Shown here in pieces: positions 1 to 8,308 of a stretch of DNA of 64,000 nt. The first letter of the stretch is position 1, and each line of letters starts with the position of its first letter. Both the position numbers and the translations under genes were made by a program. The notes beneath the pieces are model-generated. The model saw nothing but the letters and a program-made list of their open reading frames with translations, made no database searches and was not told the origin of the DNA. Origin of the DNA: VRUE01 sp963788975 (GTDB lineage Bacteria > Actinomycetota > Thermoleophilia > Solirubrobacterales > 70-9); NCBI GenBank assembly GCA_963788975.1, contig CAWBIJ010000004.1, positions 1 through 64,000 of the forward strand, read 5' to 3'.

Positions 1-608
1 GAATTGCCTGCGATCGAGGCTCTCAGCGGCGGCTGTTCGCCCAAGAGGCTGGTGCCGTTCTTGTCGACCGGGCTTGACTGCTCATAGGCGCGACAGTCGG
101 GGAGGCGAAGGCCCGGGCCTTCGCCGGTGGGGCCGGCGCGCAGGGCGTCGTTGGGGCAGGGGCCGAAGGGAGGCGAGATAAAGAGCGTGGTGAAGGTCCT
201 GTCGGGGCCAGTGACCCCGGCAGGCGCGTCTGCGTTTTTGGCGATGACGCGGAAGAAGTAGGTGGTGGCGGGGGTGAGACCTTCGATCGCCTGCGTTTTT
301 TCGACCGGGTCGGTGCCGAGGGGGATCGTTCCTTTCGGCGCCTGCGCGCAGGGGTTGGGGACCTCAGAGCAGGGAGCAGTGCCGTACTCGAAGAAGAAGC
401 TGGTCGCTTTGCCTTCGGGGTTGATCGTGGTGCGCAGGGTGGCTGATTCCGTGGAGACCGAAAGGGCGCTGGTCTGCAGGATGACGGGGGGAGCGGCGAG
501 GGCGCTGGGGGCTAGGGCGAGGGAGAGGAAGACGATCGCCGCGAGGGAGAGGAAACCCCGAGACGACCCGATCTTTACCGCTTCTACTGCGCTTCTGCCC
601 CTGCTCAT
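1..608 (-). CDS. Secreted FN3-like protein, C-terminally truncated by window edge
   Basis: The frame runs on the minus strand from an ATG at 608 and leaves the window at base 1, so about 202 residues of the N-terminus are present. Residues 1-42 look like a Sec signal peptide: basic start, then a long Leu/Ala stretch ending ALAAP. Residues about 45-140 read as one fibronectin-III/TTHERY-like repeat with the typical ...GLTPATTYFFRVIAKN strand. After it come a CPNDALRAG segment and a LPDCRAYEQ...DKNG segment, a junction that I recall from large exported proteins of Solirubrobacterales. A GGGAGA ribosome binding site lies 6 nt before the ATG and supports the start. Function is unknown; an exported cell-surface or adhesive role is inferred. 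Confidence 0.75.
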   Translation of the reverse strand, partial: MSRGRSAVEAVKIGSSRGFLSLAAIVFLSLALAPSALAAPPVILQTSALSVSTESATLRTTINPEGKATSFFFEYGTAPCSEVPNPCAQAPKGTIPLGTDPVEKTQAIEGLTPATTYFFRVIAKNADAPAGVTGPDRTFTTLFISPPFGPCPNDALRAGPTGEGPGLRLPDCRAYEQSSPVDKNGTSLLGEQPPLRASIAGN

Positions 609-694
609 GCTCTCTCCCTTCGTTCTTTCCACCTTGGTGCTTCCCTGTGCTGGTCCCTGTGTTTGCTTCTCGTGCTGTGTCCCTGGCCCCGCAT

Positions 695-725
695 GACCCG
701 GGACCGCTTGGGGCGGTCCCGGGTC
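695..725 (-). terminator. Perfect 13-bp hairpin between two secreted-protein genes
   Basis: GACCCGGGACCGC and its exact reverse complement are separated by 5 nt. The hairpin lies after the stop of the minus-strand gene at 786-1532 and before the gene starting at 608. There is no T-tract on either side, so it fits an actinobacterial I-shaped terminator rather than a canonical one. Confidence 0.5.
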
Positions 726-743
726 GCGGGTGTGCTTCTTGGT

Positions 744-783
744 GCTCAGTTGCTGCTGTGTTGCTAGCTCAGTTGCTGCTGTG
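744..783. repeat. 17-bp direct repeat, two copies
   Basis: GCTCAGTTGCTGCTGTG occurs at 744-760 and again at 767-783, with a 23-bp period, directly after the stop region of the gene at 786-1532. It may be a slippage product. No function is evident. Confidence 0.6.
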
Positions 784-785
784 GG

Positions 786-1532
786 TTATTCCACCGACCA
801 GGCGAGGCCTGCGTGACTCCCGTGCACATTGTTCAATCTGACAAGCGCATCGACATCGAGATGGCCAATATTGGCGCCGTAATTTAGAGTGCAGCCGAAT
901 AAATCTAACAATCCTTTAGTTGAAATTAAGTGAGTTACCTGACTGCCGCTTGTATTGAATTTTGCGACCACGCAACCTTTGACGTTAGCGACTTCCGGCA
1001 AAGCGCATTCAGTTTCGTTGACTACAACTGCGAAGTTTAATTTTTCTTTTTTGAGCGCTGGGGTGAATAAGATATAGGGTGAGCCAGTTCCAGTTTTATG
1101 TTCCTGTCCGCCTGAGCCATTAAGTGTTAATTTAGTGTTGCCTGAGTGTAAGATGATTAACGCTAAAGCTCTCGCGGTAATGTGTTTTAGCTGACATACA
1201 GAACCCGATAAATTCCCGCCAGATACACCCTGGGCTAAGCAGGATTCGAATAAGATTTCCACTTCGCCCGTACCCGTGCTTTCAAGTAAGCCTTCTGGCA
1301 CAGAGGCTGTATGACAGAAAATCTCCATATTCAGATTTAAGATAAATAGTTTGCTGTCACTGGCTAAGGCATTATGTGCTTCTCCACCAACTCCCACGGT
1401 GAAGGTTCCGACTAAGCCAGGGACTGTGACTTTTCCCGATGCTTGCACCGCACTGGCAGCGAACGCCATCAGACCAAGTACGGCAAGGAACGAGAGACCA
1501 AGGGCCTTGAGCCCTTGCTTCCGATAGTTCAT
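786..1532 (-). CDS. AT-rich secreted protein of unknown function
   Basis: The protein has 248 residues if started at the ATG at 1532, which has a strong GGGAGG site 5 nt upstream; a longer frame to 1625 has no such signal. Residues 1-32 are a clear signal peptide (NYRK, hydrophobic core, cleavage after AVQA). The mature part has about six cysteines (FCHT, ESC, VCQ, TEC, GCV, GCT), suggesting disulfides, and no domain I recognise. From about 840 to 1380 the DNA is markedly AT-rich with codons such as TTA, AAT and ATA that are rare in every neighbour, while the signal-peptide part is GC-rich. This suggests a transferred mature domain fused to a host export signal, or relaxed selection. Function unknown. 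Confidence 0.7.
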   Translation of the reverse strand: MNYRKQGLKALGLSFLAVLGLMAFAASAVQASGKVTVPGLVGTFTVGVGGEAHNALASDSKLFILNLNMEIFCHTASVPEGLLESTGTGEVEILFESCLAQGVSGGNLSGSVCQLKHITARALALIILHSGNTKLTLNGSGGQEHKTGTGSPYILFTPALKKEKLNFAVVVNETECALPEVANVKGCVVAKFNTSGSQVTHLISTKGLLDLFGCTLNYGANIGHLDVDALVRLNNVHGSHAGLAWSVE

Positions 1533-1596
1533 GAGTCCTCCCATTGATCGGTTTATGTACGCGTGGGGCACAATCAGAGACCCCAGCGCACAGGCC

Positions 1597-1625
1597 AGCA
1601 TGCCGTCCGCTATCTCGATCGTCAA
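1597..1625 (-). promoter_or_regulatory. Possible sigma-A-type promoter for the AT-rich gene
   Basis: On the minus strand TTGACG (1625-1620) is followed after 17 nt by CATGCT (1602-1597). The -35 is near consensus, the -10 is poor. It would give a 5' leader of about 60 nt before the ATG at 1532. Confidence 0.3.
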
Positions 1626-1690
1626 GGATTTGGCCCAAATGTTTTTTAGTCTGCTGGAAATAAAGAGATACTGAACGGTGTGGTTACGTT

Positions 1691-1725
1691 AAAGCCCCCG
1701 CAGGCCTCTCGGCCTCCGGGGGCTT
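1691..1725 (-). terminator. Strong GC hairpin terminator
   Basis: AAGCCCCCG at 1692-1700 pairs with CGGGGGCTT at 1717-1725, and an inner AGGCC/GGCCT pair closes a TCTC loop. It lies just past the stop of the minus-strand gene at 1743-2594, with a short T-run (TTTAACG) on that strand. Confidence 0.7.
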
Positions 1726-1742
1726 GTGATGACAACTACCGC

Positions 1743-2594
1743 TTAGGGGTTTTCAGAGTCGATTTTGCGCAGCGCCAGGGTGGTGGCGTTGTGGATCGTG
1801 TTTTCGAGGATCGCGGTGTTTTCGGGGTCAGGCAGGCCCGATGCGGCGTTGATCACTGGGTCGATCAGGGCAGAGAGGAGAATCCCTCCGCAGCCTTTTG
1901 CTGCCGGAGCGGCCCAAGCGTCATCGAAGATGACGTTGTTGGACAGTTTGAGGATCCGGCCTTCCTCGAGGAATTCGACTTCGCCGGGTTTGCCTGTGGG
2001 GGCTTCGCTCGTCAGTTCCCACCAGACAGGCGCTTTTTCGGAGCCGATGTAGCAGTTGGAACCGAGGAGCGGGTTGTCAAGGCGGATCTTGACCGGCAGT
2101 TTCAGCCCCAGGCCGATCCCTTCGGCGATGTGGCTTTCAGAGATTTTGATCTCATTCGCCGGCCTTGCCAGTTCGAGGATCGCGTTGACGCCGGTGAGGC
2201 CGTTTTCGGCGGCCAGTTTGACCAGGGCGGCGATCAGCGGTGGCGAGTTTTCAGGCGGCACCAGGCCGAGCAGGCCGCCGGGGACCGGCTGCGGCACTTT
2301 CTCCAGCGTTTCGCCGTTGGTGGCGGCGAAGAACGGCTGGAATTCTTCTTCGTCGACCGGACCGAGGCCGCCCTGCAGGGTGACCGGGTTGACGATCGGC
2401 GATTTCTTTGAGCCGAGTACGACTTCGCCGCCTTCGGTGACCGCGTGGGTGCAGCGCCTCACTTCCAGGTTCTGGAAGGGGCAGAACTGGAAGCGTTCGA
2501 ACTCGCCTACCAGTTTCGCCGAGGCACTACCAGCGAGAGCGAGCGTGGTGAGCAGCGTCCATGCGCTGCCTGGCCTCTCAAGTTCCTGGCGCAA
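1743..2594 (-). CDS. Secreted protein of unknown function, TTG start
   Basis: 283 residues. The only usable start in frame is TTG at 2594, since an in-frame TGA lies 21 nt upstream; no good ribosome site is seen. The N-terminus WTLLTTLALAGSASA is a short signal-peptide core with an ASA cleavage site. It has little basic charge ahead of it, so a start lost through a frameshift cannot be excluded. The mature part begins KLVGEFERFQFCPF and includes a repeated theme of Pro/Gly-rich strands and two Cys pairs. I recognise the opening as that of exported proteins common in Solirubrobacterales, without known function. A terminator hairpin follows. Confidence 0.65.
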   Translation of the reverse strand: MRQELERPGSAWTLLTTLALAGSASAKLVGEFERFQFCPFQNLEVRRCTHAVTEGGEVVLGSKKSPIVNPVTLQGGLGPVDEEEFQPFFAATNGETLEKVPQPVPGGLLGLVPPENSPPLIAALVKLAAENGLTGVNAILELARPANEIKISESHIAEGIGLGLKLPVKIRLDNPLLGSNCYIGSEKAPVWWELTSEAPTGKPGEVEFLEEGRILKLSNNVIFDDAWAAPAAKGCGGILLSALIDPVINAASGLPDPENTAILENTIHNATTLALRKIDSENP

Positions 2595-2692
2595 GCGTTT
2601 TCTAGCCCAAACTCAGGATCGTCTGCCTCGAGGAATTTCGACCCTCCGGGTAGGTCAGCGAGTTTGCCGTCAAGGCTTCGTTTTGGATGGAC

Positions 2693-3547
2693 TCAAGAAC
2701 TAGGCCAGGCGCGGGCGGCGGCGAGGGTGTTGACAAGCAGCATCGCGATCGTCATCGGACCAACCCCACCAGGCACCGGGGTGATCGCGGCGGCGATCTC
2801 CGCCGCTGCCTCGAAGTCGACGTCGCCGCAGAGGCCGTCGTCGGTCCTGTTCACACCCACGTCAATCACCACAGCCCCCGGCTTCACCGCGGCGACGCCG
2901 AGCAGCCGCGGCACGCCCACCGCGGCGACGAGGACGTCGGCGCGTGCGCAAACGGCATCCAGGTCGCGAGTGCGCGAGTGGCAAACGGTGACCGTCGCGT
3001 TCGCGGCCAGCAGCAGCCGCGCCACCGGCACGCCGACCAGCTTCGAGCGGCCGACCACCACCGCCTCCGCTCCCTCCAGCTCGACCTCCTCATGGCGCAG
3101 CAGCTCCATCACTCCAGCGGGAGTGCAAGGAACGAAACCGGGAGTGCCGTGCGCCAGCAGGCCGGCGCTCGTCGGCGTCAGCCCGTCGACGTCCTTGCCA
3201 GGGTCGATCCCCGCAACGATCCGATCTGGGTCGATCTGGTCCGGAAGGGGAAGTTGAACGAGGATTCCATCGACCTCGCTGTCACCGTTTAGCGCCTCGA
3301 CCAGCTCGAGCAGCTCCTCTTCACTCGTCCCCGCGGCGAGGCCGTGATGGACCGACTTCATGCCCGCTTCCTGGCAGGCCTTGTGCTTCATGTCCACATA
3401 GATTTTCGATGCCGGGTCGTCGCCGACGATCACCGTTGCCAGTCCCGGAACGCGGCCGGCCTCGGCCTCGTACGCGGCGACTTCGTGGGCGACCCGCTCG
3501 CGCACCGCAGCGCCGAGCGCTTTGCCGTCGATCAGTCGAGCGGCCAA
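2693..3547 (-). CDS. folD: Bifunctional methylene-THF dehydrogenase/cyclohydrolase
   Basis: 284 residues, the usual FolD length. It interconverts 5,10-methylene-THF and 10-formyl-THF in the cytosol. The catalytic YxxxK motif is at Y50/K54, the PGKDVDG substrate loop near residue 117, and the NADP-binding VVVGRSKLVGVP segment near 163. The start is TTG at 3547 with AGGA 4 nt upstream. It sits 3 nt after the pcrA stop codon and is probably co-transcribed with pcrA. It ends with ITPVPGGVGPMT, the conserved C-terminal signature of the family. Confidence 0.95.
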   Translation of the reverse strand: MAARLIDGKALGAAVRERVAHEVAAYEAEAGRVPGLATVIVGDDPASKIYVDMKHKACQEAGMKSVHHGLAAGTSEEELLELVEALNGDSEVDGILVQLPLPDQIDPDRIVAGIDPGKDVDGLTPTSAGLLAHGTPGFVPCTPAGVMELLRHEEVELEGAEAVVVGRSKLVGVPVARLLLAANATVTVCHSRTRDLDAVCARADVLVAAVGVPRLLGVAAVKPGAVVIDVGVNRTDDGLCGDVDFEAAAEIAAAITPVPGGVGPMTIAMLLVNTLAAARAWPSS

Positions 3548-3550
3548 GTC

Positions 3551-5782
3551 CTAGCGCCTCCGGATCGGGGCGTAGTCGGCCATCAGCTTGCGCTCGACGC
3601 CGTCGCCGGCGAAGCGGACGACGACGATCCCGCCGGGCTCGACACCGGTCACCACCCCGTCGCCGAAGCTGGCGTGGACGACGTCGTCGCCCACCTGCAT
3701 CTCCAGCGCCGGCCCGGGATCGACGGGGGCTGGGGCCCCCGACTCCGCCGGCTGCCACCCGAGCCCGCCGCCGGGGGCGCTCGAGTGCCGCTCCGTCAGC
3801 TCCGCCGGCAGCTCGTCGACGAAGCGGGAAGGCAGGTTGCGCTCAGAACGGCCGAAGAGACGACGCTCCCGCGCCCAGGTCATGTAGAGACGCCGGCGGG
3901 CCCGGGTGATTGCGACGTAACAGAGGCGTCGCTCCTCCTCTTCCCCACCCTCTTCCAGGGCGCGCATGTGCGGGAAGGAGCCCTCCTCGCAGCCGATCAC
4001 GAAGACCGTGTCGTACTCGAGCCCCTTGGCGTTGTGGAGGGTCATCAGGGTGACCAGCGACTCGTCCTCTCTCAGGTTGTCCTGCTCCGAGAAGAGGGAG
4101 ACCTGCTGCAGGTACTCCTCCAGCGGGGTGACGTCGCTCTCGCCCTCGGTCTCGCGCTCGATGTCGAACTCGGCGGCGCCGGCGACCAGGGCTTCGAGGT
4201 TCTCGACCCGACCCTCGGCCTCGACCGTGCGCTCGGCGGCCAACGCTTCCAGGTAGCCGGTCTCGTTCAGCACCGCCTCGAGCAGCCCCGCCACCGGCCC
4301 TTCTTCCTCGGCGCGTTCGCGCAGGGCCTCCATCGTCTCGTGAAAGCGCGAAATCGCCTTGATCGCCGCCGCGCCCAGCCCCGGTACCTCCTCGGCCCTA
4401 CCGGCCACGGCCCAGATCGAGAGGCCCGTGGTGTTGGCGTGCGAGCCAAGCCTGCCCTGGCTGGTATTGCCGATTCCCCGTCGCGGCGAGTTGACGATGC
4501 GCGCGAAGGAGACCTGGTCGGAGGGATTGGCCAGGAGGCTGAGATAGGCGATCGCGTCCTTGATCTCGGCCCGCTCGTAGAACTTCGTCCCGCCGATCAC
4601 CTGATAGGGAACGTTGAAGCGATTGAGCGTGTCCTCCAGGACCCGGCTCATCGCGTTGGTCCGGTAGAAGACGGCGACGTCTTTTCGCTGCACGTCCTCC
4701 TCCTCGGCCAGACGCTCGATCTCTCCCGCAATCCAGCGCGCCTCCTCCTGCTCGTCGGACAGTTCGCTCAGTTGCACCGGGTCGCCGCCCGCAATCTCGG
4801 TCCAGAGTTGCTTCGGGCGCCGGTCGTGGTTGTGCTCGATTACCGCGTTGGCGGCGGAGAGGATCGTCTGGGTGGAGCGGTAGTTCTGCTCCAGCGTCAC
4901 AACCTCCGCTGCGGGGAAGTCGTGCTCGAAGTCGAGAATGTTGCGGATGTCCGCGTGCCGGAACCCGTAGACGGACTGGTCGGCGTCGCCGACGACCATC
5001 AGGTTGTCGTGCTCGGCTGTGAGCAGCTGCAGCAACCGGTACTGGGCATGGTTGGTGTCCTGGTACTCATCGACAAGCACGTGGCGGAAAGTGCGGCGCC
5101 AGCGCTCCTTGGCCTGCTCGGAGAGCTCCAGCAAGTTGACCGTGCGGACCAGCAGGTCGTCGAAGTCCATCGCGTTGGCGGCCAGCATCCGCTTCTCGTA
5201 GAGGCCATAAACCTCCGCCACGACTTCCTCGAAGACGCTGCCCTGCGCGTCGGCGTAGGACTCGGCGTCGACCAGCTGGTTCTTGGCGCCCGAGATCTGC
5301 GAACGGATCGCCCGCGGTGGGTAGCGTTTCGGGTCGACCCTGAGCTCGGCCATGCAGCGTTTGGCCATCCGCAGCGAGTCCGACTCGTCGTAGATCGTGA
5401 AGCTGCGCGAGTAACCGAGCGCTTCGGCGTCGGCGCGCAGCATCCGCGCGCAGGCCGAGTGGAAGGTCATCACCCACATCGCCCGTGCCGAGCGCCCGAC
5501 GAGGGCCTCGACCCGTTCGCGCATCTCGTTCGCGGCCTTGTTGGTGAAGGTGATCGCGAGGATCTCGCCAGGCCTGGCGGCGCCGGTGGCGAGTAGGTAG
5601 GCGATCCGATGGGTGAGTACGCGGGTCTTGCCGGAACCGGCACCGGCGACGACCAGCAGCGGACCCTCGCCGTGGCGGACGGCCTCCCGCTGGGGTTCGT
5701 TGAGCTCGGCCAGCAGCCGCTCGGCGCGGTCGGCGCCCGGCTCGGTGGGCGCGCCGGCGGCCTCGTCGAAGGCGTCGGGCAT
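3551..5782 (-). CDS. pcrA: UvrD/PcrA-family SF1 DNA helicase
   Basis: 743 residues from the ATG at 5782, which has GGAAG 4 nt upstream; a GTG at 5809 is the alternative. The open frame continues to 6616 but that part is antisense noise over cysE. Walker A AGAGSGKT is at 46-53, Walker B VDEYQDTN at 237-244, and motif VI CYVAITRARRRLY near 590. The C-terminus carries the Tudor-like PcrA tail (GDDVVHASFGDGVV). The enzyme is an ATP-driven 3'-5' helicase for nucleotide excision repair and clearing of replication blocks. It is followed after 3 nt by folD. Confidence 0.95.
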   Translation of the reverse strand: MPDAFDEAAGAPTEPGADRAERLLAELNEPQREAVRHGEGPLLVVAGAGSGKTRVLTHRIAYLLATGAARPGEILAITFTNKAANEMRERVEALVGRSARAMWVMTFHSACARMLRADAEALGYSRSFTIYDESDSLRMAKRCMAELRVDPKRYPPRAIRSQISGAKNQLVDAESYADAQGSVFEEVVAEVYGLYEKRMLAANAMDFDDLLVRTVNLLELSEQAKERWRRTFRHVLVDEYQDTNHAQYRLLQLLTAEHDNLMVVGDADQSVYGFRHADIRNILDFEHDFPAAEVVTLEQNYRSTQTILSAANAVIEHNHDRRPKQLWTEIAGGDPVQLSELSDEQEEARWIAGEIERLAEEEDVQRKDVAVFYRTNAMSRVLEDTLNRFNVPYQVIGGTKFYERAEIKDAIAYLSLLANPSDQVSFARIVNSPRRGIGNTSQGRLGSHANTTGLSIWAVAGRAEEVPGLGAAAIKAISRFHETMEALRERAEEEGPVAGLLEAVLNETGYLEALAAERTVEAEGRVENLEALVAGAAEFDIERETEGESDVTPLEEYLQQVSLFSEQDNLREDESLVTLMTLHNAKGLEYDTVFVIGCEEGSFPHMRALEEGGEEEERRLCYVAITRARRRLYMTWARERRLFGRSERNLPSRFVDELPAELTERHSSAPGGGLGWQPAESGAPAPVDPGPALEMQVGDDVVHASFGDGVVTGVEPGGIVVVRFAGDGVERKLMADYAPIRRR

Positions 5783-5841
5783 CGCTTCCGGGTCGACCTG
5801 GAGCGTCACAAGTCGAGCATAGCCCCGGCCGCGGCCGGTCC

Positions 5842-6582
5842 TCAGCCGCCAGCGGAGGAGCGGCCAGTGCGTGTTCGCAAGCCGCTCTCCTCGCTGTCGA
5901 GGCCCTCTTTTCCGTTGCCGCCGTCGAGCTCGGCGAGGCGCCGCTCGAGATCGGCGATCCGCTCGGAGAGGCCCTTGATCGCCTCGGCGATCGGGTCGGG
6001 CAGGTGGATCCAGTCGGCGTCCGGCCCTTCGACCCGCCTGCCTTCGACCTTGACCGGGTGGCCGGGGTTGCCGACCACGGTGGTGCCTGGCGGCACGTCC
6101 TCGACCACGACCGTGTTGGCGCCGATCTTGGCGCCATCGCCAACCGCGATTGGGCCGAGCAGCTTGGCGCCGGAGCCGACCGTGACGTTGTCGCCGACGG
6201 TCGGGTGGCGCTTGCCGCGCTGGAACCCGGTGCCGCCCAAAGTGACGCCCTGGTAGAGGGTCACCCGCTCGCCGATCTCGGCGGTCTCGCCGATCACCAC
6301 GCCGGCGCCGTGGTCGATGAAGAAGCCGTCGCCGATCCGCGCCGCCGGGTGGATCTCGACCCCGGTCACCGAGCGAGTCATGTAGGCGATCGCCCGCGGC
6401 GCCAGCGGCACTCCCGCGCCCTCCAGGGCGTGGGCGAAGCGATGGGCGAGCAGCGCCTGCACGCCGGCCCAGCTGGTGAGGATCTCGAAGGTCGAGACCC
6501 CCTGCGCCGCGGGATCGCGATCCCGCGCCGCCGACACGTCGTTGCGGATCTCCCGGACGACGCGCTTCAGCCGCTCGCTCAT
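5842..6582 (-). CDS. cysE: Serine O-acetyltransferase
   Basis: 246 residues. It transfers acetyl from acetyl-CoA to L-serine, the first step of cysteine synthesis. Left-handed beta-helix hexapeptide repeats run from about 75 to 190; the catalytic Asp-His pair is D90-H91 in DGFFIDHGAG. The start ATG overlaps the cysK stop by 4 nt (ATGA), so translation of the two is coupled. The C-terminal 50 residues form a predicted coiled coil (SERIADLERRLAEL) followed by a charged tail, longer than in short EpsC-type enzymes. Confidence 0.95.
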   Translation of the reverse strand: MSERLKRVVREIRNDVSAARDRDPAAQGVSTFEILTSWAGVQALLAHRFAHALEGAGVPLAPRAIAYMTRSVTGVEIHPAARIGDGFFIDHGAGVVIGETAEIGERVTLYQGVTLGGTGFQRGKRHPTVGDNVTVGSGAKLLGPIAVGDGAKIGANTVVVEDVPPGTTVVGNPGHPVKVEGRRVEGPDADWIHLPDPIAEAIKGLSERIADLERRLAELDGGNGKEGLDSEESGLRTRTGRSSAGG

Positions 6583-7502
6583 GGTGCAAAGAAGGGTAGG
6601 GACACGTAGCGCTCACCCGAGTCGCAGACGACCGTCACCACCCTCTTCCCCGCCAGCTCCGGCCTTGCCGCGACCTCCAGCGCCGCCTTGATGTTGGCCC
6701 CGGCGGAGATCCCAGCCAGGACACCCTCGCGCCGCGCGACCAGGCGGGCTGTCTCCAGCGCGTCCTCGTCAGAGACCCCGATCGTCTCGTCGATCACGCT
6801 GCGATCGAGCGCCTCGGGGATGAAGCCGGGGCCGATCCCCTGGATCTTGTGCGGTCCCGGCGGGCCGCCCGAGAGGACTGGCGAGGTAACCGGCTCGACC
6901 GCGACGACCAAGGCGTCGGGGGCGCGCTCGCGCAGCATCTGGCCGACGCCGGTAATCGTGCCGCCAGTGCCAACGCCGGCGACGAAGGCACCGACCTCGC
7001 CGTCGGTGTCGCGCCAGATCTCCTCGGCGGTGGTGCGGCGGTGGATCTCCGGGTTGGCGGGATTGGAGAACTGCTGCGGAGTGAAGCCCTTGCGCTGCTC
7101 GCGGATCGCCTCGGCCAGCTCGACCGCTTCGTTCATCCCACCCAGCGAGGGCGTTTCCCGCACTTCGGCGCCGTAGGCGCGCAGCAGCTTCGCCCGCTCG
7201 CGGCTCATCCCCTCGGGCATGGTCAGGATCAGCTCGTAGCCGCGGGCGGCGCAGACCATCGCCAACGCGATCCCGGTGTTGCCACTGGTCGGCTCGACGA
7301 TCACCGAGTGCCCCGGCTTGACCAACCCCTCCTCCTCGGCGGCGTCGATCATCGCTACCCCGATCCGGTCCTTGACCGAGCCGCCGGGATTGAAGTACTC
7401 GAGCTTGACGCAAACCTCCGCCCCCAGCCCCTCGCCGAGCCGCCGCAACGCCACCAGCGGCGTGTTCCCGACGACCGCCGACGCCTCCCCCCCGATCCTC
7501 AT
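6579..7502 (-). CDS. cysK: Cysteine synthase (O-acetylserine sulfhydrylase)
   Basis: 307 residues, the usual length. The PLP lysine is K44 in NPGGSVKDR, the substrate loop TSGNTG is at 72-77, and a GTGGT phosphate-binding loop lies near 176. It makes L-cysteine from O-acetylserine and sulfide. It is the first gene of the cysK-cysE pair; the two proteins form the cysteine synthase complex in other bacteria. The start at 7502 diverges from the small excalibur gene. An Rrf2 regulator lies 1.6 kb away (see findings). Confidence 0.95.
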   Translation of the reverse strand: MRIGGEASAVVGNTPLVALRRLGEGLGAEVCVKLEYFNPGGSVKDRIGVAMIDAAEEEGLVKPGHSVIVEPTSGNTGIALAMVCAARGYELILTMPEGMSRERAKLLRAYGAEVRETPSLGGMNEAVELAEAIREQRKGFTPQQFSNPANPEIHRRTTAEEIWRDTDGEVGAFVAGVGTGGTITGVGQMLRERAPDALVVAVEPVTSPVLSGGPPGPHKIQGIGPGFIPEALDRSVIDETIGVSDEDALETARLVARREGVLAGISAGANIKAALEVAARPELAGKRVVTVVCDSGERYVSLPFFAP

Positions 7503-7591
7503 CGAAATCGCCTCACCGCTCTCACCAGCGCGACCTTAGCGCCCAAAGCTTTGGGTACGCTCCGAGTTTCGCCAATCGGATAGGAGGAACC

Positions 7592-7792
7592 ATGCATCGA
7601 ATCGTCGCTGTGGCCGCGACCGCCGTCGTCCTCATATTTCCGGCGACTGCCCCAGCCGCCGACAAGGACTGCTCGGACTTCCGCAGCTGGAAAGCAGCCC
7701 AGAGGTTCTACAAGAACCATGGCGGCCCTCGCTACGACCCGCATCGGCTTGATGGAGACCGGGACGGAATCGCCTGCGAGAGCCTGAGATAG
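7592..7792 (+). CDS. Small secreted excalibur-domain protein
   Basis: 66 residues with a signal peptide (1-22, cleavage after APA). The remainder is one excalibur calcium-binding domain: DCSDFRSWKAAQRFY, then the acidic loop DGDRDGIACE. An AGGAGG site 5 nt before the ATG makes the start certain. Excalibur domains bind Ca2+ in extracellular nucleases and wall proteins; this one stands alone. It is divergent from cysK. Confidence 0.85.
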   Translation: MHRIVAVAATAVVLIFPATAPAADKDCSDFRSWKAAQRFYKNHGGPRYDPHRLDGDRDGIACESLR

Positions 7793-7799
7793 AGCGAGC

Positions 7800-8015
7800 T
7801 TACGCAGCCGTCAACGGACGATCTGTCAGGGTCGCCGTTGCGACGTGCAATTGGCCGGCCGGCGCACCCTCATCGGCGAGGCAGAGCGCGACTCCCTCTT
7901 GCAGCGACTCGAAAAGCTCGTCCAGGGTGTCGCCCGAGGCAAAGCAGCCCGGCAGCTCTGGAACATCGGCCCAGTAGCTGCCGTCCTCGGCGTGGATTCG
8001 GGCGGTGAGCTCCAT
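7800..8015 (-). CDS. hicB: HicB-family antitoxin
   Basis: 71 residues from the ATG at 8015, which has AAGGA 8 nt upstream; an ATG at 8033 that overlaps the hicA stop (ATGA) would add six residues. The single domain is the HicB partial RNase-H fold: ARIHAEDGSYWADVPELPGC, then FESLQEGVALCLAD. Such proteins neutralise HicA and often repress the operon, but no DNA-binding helix is obvious in the short C-terminus here. The order hicA-hicB with overlap is the classic arrangement. Confidence 0.88.
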   Translation of the reverse strand: MELTARIHAEDGSYWADVPELPGCFASGDTLDELFESLQEGVALCLADEGAPAGQLHVATATLTDRPLTAA

Positions 8016-8029
8016 AGCTGAGGTCCTTT

Positions 8030-8224
8030 TCATCTTAGCCCTGCCTGCCTGAGAATCGCCTGGGCCAGGCCTGTCGGGTAGTCGCGGCCCTTGTGTCGGG
8101 GGAGCGTGATCGGACGGCATCCCGACTTGGTCATCTTGACCTGATGCTTGCCGCCGCGCGAGTGCGCCCAACCGTTCTCCAGCAACAGCTTGATCGCCTT
8201 CTTCTGGTTGAGCGTTCCCTTCAT
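8030..8224 (-). CDS. hicA: HicA-family mRNA interferase toxin
   Basis: 64 residues from the ATG at 8224; longer upstream frames lack family similarity. It matches the dsRBD-like HicA fold: KKAIKLLLENGWAHSRGGKHQVKM with the catalytic histidine position in GKHQ, then ITLPRHKGRDYPTG and a C-terminal ILRQAG helix. HicA cleaves mRNA in the cytosol when free of HicB. It overlaps hicB by 4 nt or precedes it by 14 nt, depending on the hicB start. Confidence 0.9.
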   Translation of the reverse strand: MKGTLNQKKAIKLLLENGWAHSRGGKHQVKMTKSGCRPITLPRHKGRDYPTGLAQAILRQAGLR

Positions 8225-8308
8225 CAGCCCGGTCGAAGGGCTTAAGCAGTGAGAACACCAACCTCTCCCCCGTGTCGCTGGCTCTCCGTGTGGTATGCAC
8301 GTGCTCAG

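Noticed and set aside
262..841. Two small plus-strand frames at the left edge
   Set aside because: Antisense to the secreted FN3 protein and to the hairpin; no ribosome site.
3344..5596. 750-aa plus-strand open frame
   Set aside because: It is fully antisense to pcrA, lacks domains and has the Val/Leu/Arg/Asp/Gly-rich composition typical of GC-rich antisense frames.
7503..7591. T-box or S-box leader for cysK
   Set aside because: The 89-bp divergent gap is too short and has no T-box or SAM motif.
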